Source of the DNA: Leguminivora glycinivorella
Taxonomy: Eukaryota; Arthropoda; Insecta; Lepidoptera; Tortricidae
NCBI RefSeq assembly: GCF_023078275.1
Contig: NC_062977.1
Span: forward strand, 17,530,585-17,594,584
Direction of reading: 5' to 3'
DNA: 64,000 nt
The notes beneath the pieces were generated by a model. It saw only the letters and a list, made by a program, of their open reading frames with translations. It did no database searches and had not been told where the DNA came from. A program made the translations under genes and the position numbers. This document shows positions 58,030 to 64,000 of this stretch, piece after piece (the stretch's first letter is position 1; every line of letters begins with the position of its first letter).

Positions 58030-58195
58030 AGGGACCGGCCACATCAGAGCGTCGCGTGTCTCGGGGCGCGCAACGGACGTCTGCGCCACGCCGCTTCAGT
58101 GTAATTCAAAAAACGTCTCCTCAGTACATTTTGTATAGGAAGGACGTAAGTAGCGCCGCCAAGCGGCGCGGCGCGCGCCACGCCACCTGCCACGG
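58030..58195. mobile_element. Half copy of the GC-rich palindromic MITE at 38830-39095
   Basis: It starts AGGGACCGGCCACATCAGAG and follows the left arm of the 38.8 kb copy to AGGAAGGACGTAAG (about 58151), with scattered changes. The complementary right arm is missing; only a GCGCGCCACGCCACCTG remnant follows. Confidence 0.75.
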
Positions 58196-58230
58196 AACGA
58201 GGCAAAGGACATTATTTGTTCCCCGAGTCC

Positions 58231-58771
58231 ATGTAATATTATATTTCTAAGGGAAGCAAAGATTTTTTAAACTTGCCCCTTTTTCAGTGACGGACATAGC
58301 TTGACCGACTATATCTCTAAAGATTTGTGAGTATACAAACAATTGGAATTTCGCGCCCTTTTTACTGACATAATGGGTGTATCTGACTATAGTGTTTGTT
58401 AATACCAATTGGAGGAATAACAAAACGCAGGTAAACCTGGCCTAATTCGCTATTTTAATTTAATGTACTGGTAACCTTGAATTCCAATTATGTGTTTTAA
58501 CAACTTAACATTAAGTGCTAAATTTGAAACACACTACGTACTAACTGTATATGTAACATTTTTGAAACTATCAATACCTTTAGAAATGTCATGTTCACAT
58601 TTTGTGAAATTGGAATTTTAATTCCTATTAAAATATATCGTAAATCTATCCGATAGAATATTGTGATTTGAACATTATTATGCGGATTTAATTAGTTAAA
58701 TCAACATTCTTTACTGTATCGAAATTCTCATATACCAAAATATCCATCTACATGCTGTTACACTCTTCAAA
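58231..58771 (+). promoter_or_regulatory. Presumed KLHDC10 upstream region
   Basis: AT-rich sequence before the KLHDC10 ATG. No core promoter element was assigned. Confidence 0.3.
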
Positions 58772-60690
58772 ATGACTTCATCGAGAAGAGACTTTGTTTT
58801 CAAACCTTTTAAGGTTACCGAAGTTAAGTTTCGTAGTGCAGAGTGTCCCAGACCACGAAGTGGACATAGAATAGCATGTGACGATGTAAATATCTACTGT
58901 TTTGGCGGTTATAACCCTTCACTCCCTCGGACAAGTATACAGAGACAAAATCCGACTTGGACACCGGAGAGACCGCTTTTCAAAGAGCTCTGGAGTTATT
59001 CGATAGCGACTTGCAAATGGACGGAACATGAAGTTGTGGAGAATATGCCAGACGAGTTAGCATCTAATGCTATGTGTATGAATGGCAGATACTTAATGGT
59101 TTGTATCAAACCTAAATAACTATGTTTTCTACCATATTGCTAAAGTAGTTTTCGGTCGGTTGCTAATATATTCATTTTTAATTGCATCTTGGTGCGAAAA
59201 GCGCATATTTATACTGAAAAGGTGCCATATTTTGACTGACAACATTGTATTTTTTAGATATTCGGAGGGACTGGTGCACCATTTGGAAATAAGTGTAGTA
59301 ATGATGTGATTGCATGGAAGGCGAGTCCGGGCGACGCAAGGCTGCTAGTGTTGGAAGCAACAGGTTCAAAACCACCAGGACAGTATGGGCAGGCCATATT
59401 ATGCTATGACGGATACTTCTATACTATTGGCGGCACCAATGGCTTTGCTTACAATAGTGATATTTACAGGTCAATATATGTAATAGAGATAATCAATAAC
59501 TTAAATAACCTTTATTAATAACACTTAAATAATAATGTAATAGAGATAGTTTTTGTCCTCATCTGCTTTCTGAATTTTCATAAGATTTAATCATATGAGC
59601 TTGGTAGGCAGAACTGTGCTCAAGTGTCAGTTGTGATGTATTGAGCAGAAAATTTAATTCTGTTGGCTTCTTATTATTTTAGAATGGATGAAAAGTTGAT
59701 GTCAATAGAATTTGTGAACAATGTACACACCAACAAACCTTGTAGTCAAAATGTCTTTCATTTCCATTCTAACTCATCAGATAATGGCTAAATCCATGTG
59801 TTATTATAATCAATTCATATCATATTATGATCCTCAACCTTTAAAATAATAAAATTGTGCTAAAATATTAATATTTTATAGAATGGTTTTTTACATTGTT
59901 GACAATTTCTATTGATGGCGATTTTAAGCATTATTGATAGCAATTGCCATCTAACCATTCGAAACAAGAAGGAAAACTAGACCTTATTGAAATTAGTTTA
60001 GTTTTCTGTAGATTTAATTTATATTATTATTTTTTCAGGTTAGATCTCCGAACATTGGTCTGGGAGTCAGTTTTTGTAGGCACTGGCGGTGAAGGAGAGC
60101 CTATAGGAAGGTACAGACATGAAGTTGCTAGAGTTGGTGACAAATTATACATAATAGGGGGAGGGACTGGCGAATGGGCCTTTGAACTCATGGAGATACC
60201 AGTATTTGACCTACAAAGTAGAACCTGGTCTATGTTAACACCAAAAGCTGATGATACACAGGGAGTGGCTGTGGCTCCTTTACCACGGAAATGCCACAGT
60301 GCGGTCCAGATAGACACACCAACCGGTGTTCAAGTATTTGTGGCGGGTGGATCTGATGGCAATTCTGTGTTTGAAGACATATGGAAGCTTAATGTGTCAG
60401 AAATGACATGGTACAAAATGCAAAAGACTGTGTTACCAAACCCTCTTTATTTTCATTCGTCTACAGTTACTTCTCAGGGTTGCATGTATGTATTTGGAGG
60501 TATTGAGCCTAAGGAGGATGCGGCTAGTAGGAACAATATTTTGTATAAAGTTTGGCTTTGTATACCAAAATTGAGTGAGATTTGTTGGGAGGCTATTTTG
60601 CATTTATATCCAACTCTAGATTCAATGCCTAGGGTGAGGTTACTAGACATGGGGATACCTATACACCTGGTGGATAGGTTGTGTCCATAG
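58772..60690 (+). CDS. KLHDC10: Kelch domain-containing protein 10 (slim in Drosophila), three exons
   Basis: Exons: 58772-59098 (ends RYLM, donor GTTTGT), 59258-59469 (starts IFGGTG; weak donor GTCAAT) and 60039-60690 (starts RLDLRTLVW). Phases close to 396 aa (human about 442; the human Gly-rich N-terminus is absent). Six kelch-type blades are visible: RSGHRIACDD with CFGGYNP, LMIFGGTGAPFG, GQYGQAILCYD with IGGTNG, GRYRHEVARV with IGGGTG, RKCHSAVQ with VAGGSDG, and YFHSSTVT with VFGGIEP. The C-terminus LSEICWEAILHLYP then LLDMGIPIHLVDRL fits the BC-box/CUL2-box region used to join CUL2-Elongin ligases. KLHDC10 is a substrate receptor for C-terminal degrons and modulates ASK1 signalling. No AATAAA was found close downstream. 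Confidence 0.93.
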
Positions 60691-61029
60691 TATTTATTTA
60701 TTTAGCATTACATGACAGAGCATTTTGTTTTTGCTTGAAAGATGAAGTTATGTTAATAAGGCCATGTTTGTCACTTTTGTGATAAAATGTATGATGTTTG
60801 ACATGGATGATCATACATTAGAGGGCTTACCGGCAGTATCAAGATTTCTTGCTTTTTTTCACTCCATATGTGCAAGAGTTATAGAGAAGTCTCCATTTTC
60901 GTTTTTTTCGATATTGATTGTAGAACCTTAAGTTTGTGATGGTTATGACTGTTAAATATATCCACCTGGTTATTTTAACATTTTTAACCCATTATCAAAT
61001 ATCTTATTCAAATTAATAGAGAAGAGATC
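60691..61029. other. Probable KLHDC10 3' UTR and spacer
   Basis: Non-coding AT-rich sequence. No canonical AATAAA was noticed. Confidence 0.3.
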
Positions 61030-61160
61030 AGGCAGGCAAGCACGGTCGTGTGATAAACCATATAACGTCAGGCCGTCCTTTTCGCACTATTTGTAAGTGC
61101 GATAGGGACGCACCGCACTGATGCGATAAAATTGATCCAACTAGTGTGCTATGCCCGCTG
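61030..61160 (+). mobile_element. MITE relative of the CATGGTCGCG hairpin family
   Basis: GGCAGGCAAGCACGGTCGTG and the central TTCGCACTATTTGTAAGTGC match 13600-13735 in the same orientation. AACTAGTGTGCTATGCCCGC near the end is shared too. The second arm is diverged. Confidence 0.6.
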
Positions 61161-61166
61161 AGAGCC

Positions 61167-61401
61167 TTAGGCACTGGTCCCACCGCGAGATAGTAAGCTA
61201 TGAGCTATCGGCTATAAAAACGAACAAAAGATAAGCACCCCCGTGTAAATAAAAGAGACTTGGCGATGTTCATAGTTACTGCGGCGGTGAGCTATCAAAA
61301 TCGCCGGTGTCTCTTTTATTTGCACGGCAGTTCTTATCTTTTGTTCGTTTTTATAGCCGATAGCTCATAGCTTACTAGCTCGCGGTGGGACCAGTGCCTA
61401 A
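61167..61401. mobile_element. MITE with TTAGGCACTGGTCCCACCGC ends
   Basis: Arms of about 75 bp: TTAGGCACTGGTCCCACCGC at 61167 and GCGGTGGGACCAGTGCCTAA ending at 61401. The interior contains AAAAACGAACAAAAGATAAG and its complement, plus an internal AAAAGAGAC/GTCTCTTTT pair. Its last TAA is also the left target duplication of the next element. Confidence 0.85.
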
Positions 61402-61534
61402 GACCGTTTTCACATTATCCGATCCGATGTCGGATGTCGGAAGGATTTCAAAGGCAAAAATCAAAGATGGCGGCTTCAATGTTTGGGATATCGGTCCTAC
61501 ATCCGATATCGGATCGAATAATGTGAAAACGCAC
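61402..61534. mobile_element. PIF/Harbinger-like MITE flanked by TAA, copy 3
   Basis: CGTTTTCACATTATCCGATC at the left and the complementary end at 61534, with TAA at 61399-61401 and 61535-61537. The interior (AAGATGGCGGC block) matches copy 1 at 20870. Confidence 0.85.
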
Positions 61535-61582
61535 TAAAGCAAAGTCTAGCCTAGCCTAGAGAAATAGTTATTTGTTATACAA

Positions 61583-61737
61583 GAGTGCAAAGTTGTATTT
61601 TAACGCCGAGTGTGGAATTGAAAAACGAGCAAGCGAAAGGACTCTATAGTTGAACCACGAGCGAAGCGAGTGGTTCGACAATAGAATCCTGAGCTTGCGA
61701 GTTTTTCAACACACGAGAAGTAAAATACATTTGCACT
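61583..61737. repeat. Imperfect hairpin repeat
   Basis: GTGCAAAGTTGTATTTTAAC on the left is answered by AGTAAAATACATTTGCAC at 61720-61737. AAAAACGAGCAAGCG is answered by GCTTGCGAGTTTTT. The centre is GAACCACGAGCGAAGCGAGT with a complementary GGTTC. Confidence 0.6.
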
Positions 61738-62014
61738 CGAGTGTAACACAAAACTTTTCCCCTCACTATAGCGAGGAAAGTACAACGCAAAAAACGCGTT
61801 TATCACTGCTTTCAGTGGTTCCACAGGTAGTAAAACATCTTCATCACTAGATTAACCCACTTTTATCAATTTAAAGCAGAAAATTTGCCTCTATTCAAGG
61901 TCAAATTACTTTATCCACTAGTGGATAAAATGCGTTTTTACCCGCTGGTATTAAAGGACAAAACACGTGTTTCCGAGCTAGTGAGGGGAAAAAGTTATTT
62001 CTAGCCATCTGAAT

Positions 62015-62155
62015 CAACCAATCAACCAATCTGAATCCAAGGCCACTGTAGAACCCTTTCACAGTAAAATTCAAAGTGACTGCATAGCAAATAAAGCACG
62101 GTGTCAAAACGACAGGGTTCTAGAGTGGCCTATGATTCTAATTGGTTGACTGTAC
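62015..62155. mobile_element. Short MITE with CAATCAACCAAT ends
   Basis: CCAAGGCCACTGTAGAACCC on the left and GGGTTCTAGAGTGGCC on the right, with CCAATC/GATTGG-like outer ends, form imperfect inverted repeats around about 50 bp. Confidence 0.55.
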
Positions 62156-62318
62156 ATATACTGAAAAGCAATCAATAAGGGTCACTTTGTATATATATTA
62201 TAACCTTTTATTGTATGAGTAATGAGAATAGGTACCAATTGAATTTTGCAAATGATGATCATAGCATTTAACTGATTTATTGTTAACATATTCATTATTA
62301 GTATAATTTGCTTATGTG

Positions 62319-62534
62319 TCAATCAACTTTTTCTTGCCTGTGTTATTGCCATGGTTACGATGCCCTGAGTCACGCTGGTTTTATGCAAAATTATGCATTA
62401 TTATTATTAACACCAGAAAAATGAATGTTTGCATAGTTTAAGTAGCATAATTTTGCATAAAACCAGCGTGACTCAGGGGACCTCGTAACAGTCGTAACCA
62501 TGGCAATAACAGGCAGGAAAAAGTTGATTCACCC
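62319..62534. mobile_element. MITE with TGCCATGGTTACGATGCCCT arm, copy 2
   Basis: Arms of about 85 bp: TCAATCAACTTTTTCTTGCC at the left and GGCAGGAAAAAGTTGATTCA at the right. TGGTTTTATGCAAAATTATG and its complement lie inside. Same family as 42895-43112. Confidence 0.85.
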
Positions 62535-62611
62535 TTTTAATAAAATTGTGACAACTATCATATATGGAAGGCACACTTTTTATATCATGGTGGCAAACGA
62601 GCATGCGGTCC

Positions 62612-63146
62612 GCATGAGATAGTAAATAGAGTTAGTAATTATTTTATGTTTAAACATTTTATCATTCGGGATTTACAAATAGTACCACTCTAATAGTAAC
62701 TTTTTTCATATAAAATTTACCAATAATTATTTATTTATATAAATAAGATTCAGCTTATTTAACTTCTAACACTGATTTAGTAGGTATTAAAATGGATGTT
62801 AAATATTTTATTTAAATTTGTAAATAAAATAAATAAATATTGGGGACACCTTACACAGATCGACTTAGTCCCAAACTAAGCAAAGCTTATACTTAGGGGT
62901 GCTAAGCGACGATATACATACTTAAATAGATAAATACATACTTATATACATAGAAAACATTCATGATTCAGAAACAAAATATATCTGTGCTCATCACACA
63001 AATAAATGCCCTTACCGGGATTAGAACCCAGGACCGCTAGAATCCCCCTATGAAAATCCCTTTTCCCTTAGAATCAAAACATTGTCTATCATCACATATG
63101 TATATTAATTTCTGTTAAAAGAAAAAATCATGCATTTAAGGGTTAA
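62612..63146. mobile_element. piggyBac-type MITE, copy 2, split by a SINE
   Basis: The right end CATGCATTTAAGGGTTAA (63129-63146) and the interior (AACTTCTAACACTGATTTAG at about 62760) are the reverse complement of 17853-18361. The opposite terminus near 62612 is lost or diverged. A SINE interrupts it at about 62823-63040. Confidence 0.75.
62823..63040 (-). mobile_element. tRNA-derived SINE, copy 3, inserted in a MITE
   Basis: AATAAAATAAATAAATATTG tail on the left; CCCTTACCGGGATTAGAACC B-box region on the right. Same family as 5216 and 29652, inserted into the piggyBac-type MITE. Confidence 0.85.
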
Positions 63147-63248
63147 GCTCAATTGCAACCTTGACATAGTTGTTATATTTATTTGCAAGCTTTATGGTAA
63201 ATAATTAATTCTAAATAAGTATCTAAACTATTTCTCCGTCTTAGTATC

Positions 63249-63479
63249 TCCGTTGGCTAGGTCACCTTGAGAGAATGGGCGAAGAGGGCAGTCAATAGGG
63301 CCTACTTGGGGAGACCAATTGGACGCCGTACTGCTGGAGACCCAAAATATCGTTGGGCGGATAGAGTAGACCTCCGTGAGCTCGGCGTCGGCGAAAGCTG
63401 GCGCGATACCGCTCAAGACCGAGCAAAATGGCGGCCAAAACTCATTCTGGGTTATCGCGCCATCCAAGTAAGTAAGTAA
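63249..63479 (+). mobile_element. LINE ORF2 C-terminal tail
   Basis: A 70-codon frame (63267-63479) reads GRPIGRRTAGDPKYRWADRV, then GESWRDTAQDRAKWR. The GRRxxGxPKxRWxD and AxDRxxWR blocks are the standard C-terminal tail of insect LINE polymerases. The upstream polymerase body is absent, so this is a 5'-truncated copy, as expected from incomplete target-primed reverse transcription. Confidence 0.75.
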
Positions 63480-63812
63480 ACTATTTTCTGGTTGACTGTA
63501 ATGAATATGTTAATGATAATTTAATATTGTATTTATGTGTGTTCTTCCTATCATAATAATATAATAATACCTAATGTTTTTTATTTACTTGAAATATGAG
63601 TTGAACTCAAAGTAAGACTCATATGAACGATTCAAGACCGAGCAAAATGGCGGTCATTCTGGGTTATGCCATCAAGTAAGTAATTATTACTGTAATGAAT
63701 ATGATGATAATAATTTGTATTTAGTGTTCTTCCTATCATAATAATATAATAATACCTAATGTTTTTTATTTACTTGAAATATGAGTTGAACTCAAAGTAA
63801 GACTCATATGAA
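63413..63812 (+). repeat. Tandem duplication of LINE tail and flank
   Basis: CAAGACCGAGCAAAATGGCG at about 63413 recurs at about 63632. Both are followed by CATTCTGGGTTAT, the GTTCTTCCTATCATAATAAT block and AAGTAAGACTCATATGAAC. Unit 2 lacks several short segments in its first half, while the second half is almost identical. Confidence 0.8.
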
Positions 63813-63924
63813 CTTATCGGTAATGCTCAATTATTACTGAATGAAATGTTTTATACCCCATACCATTTTTGGTAACTACTGAAATATGTATTTTCATTCG
63901 TAAACTTACGATTACGTAGCCCGC

Positions 63925-64000
63925 ACTAGGTAGCCTAGCGGTAAGTACGTGCGACTTTCGTCCGGAGGTCGCGGGTTCGAAGTTTCGAACTCCGGCTCGC
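63925..64000 (+). mobile_element. Start of tRNA-derived repeat, cut by window edge
   Basis: GGTAGCCTAGCGGTAAGTAC (A-box-like) and GGTCGCGGGTTCGAAG (B-box-like) match the family at 36150-36460. The B box is followed by a short GTTTCGAACTCCGGCTCGC repeat of itself. Confidence 0.7.

Overview
This window is eukaryotic and most probably from a moth or butterfly (Lepidoptera). The DNA is AT-rich, and the genes carry many GT-AG introns and encode insect-type orthologues (syntaxin 1A, Ran, mitochondrial EF-Tu, RNF10, KLHDC10). The spacers are packed with short inverted-repeat transposons, tRNA-derived SINEs and LINE tails of the kind abundant in lepidopteran genomes. The species cannot be named from the sequence. 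Nothing prokaryotic, no CRISPR array and no ribosomal RNA was seen.

Layout. Positions 1 to about 3.5 kb hold a minus-strand CR1-like LINE: ORF1 is intact, ORF2 is interrupted by a small insertion and runs off the left edge. From 3.5 to 30.7 kb no host gene could be recognised. This is inferred to be the large first intron of a syntaxin 1A gene, whose 11-codon first coding exon lies at 30767-30799 on the minus strand. The interval is a graveyard of foldback elements, MITEs, SINEs and LINE tails, plus one pair of exon-like blocks (8177-8597) of unknown origin.

From 33 to 60.7 kb the window is gene-dense. Ran (+, coding exons 33463-33888 and 37240-37455) has its intron largely filled by a 2.77 kb foldback. 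Mitochondrial EF-Tu (-, seven coding exons, 464 aa) follows. Next come a CW zinc finger plus PWWP protein resembling ZCWPW1 (-, 487 aa) and RNF10 (+, eleven exons, 697 aa), arranged head to head across a short spacer. KLHDC10/slim (+, three exons, 396 aa) is last. Coding lengths and splice phases close exactly in all five of these genes.

From 60.7 to 64 kb there are nested MITEs, SINEs and a LINE tail with a local tandem duplication.

The genes are general housekeeping, chromatin and signalling genes and do not form one pathway. Ran serves nuclear transport and EF-Tu serves mitochondrial translation. The CW-PWWP protein probably reads histone marks. RNF10 and KLHDC10 are ubiquitin-ligase-type proteins, and syntaxin 1A serves exocytosis. 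No clearly new biological system was found. The most useful leads are the exon-like pair in the presumed syntaxin intron, the overlapping upstream ORF and E2F-like site at the RNF10/CW-PWWP promoter, and several MITE families whose target-site duplications can be read directly.
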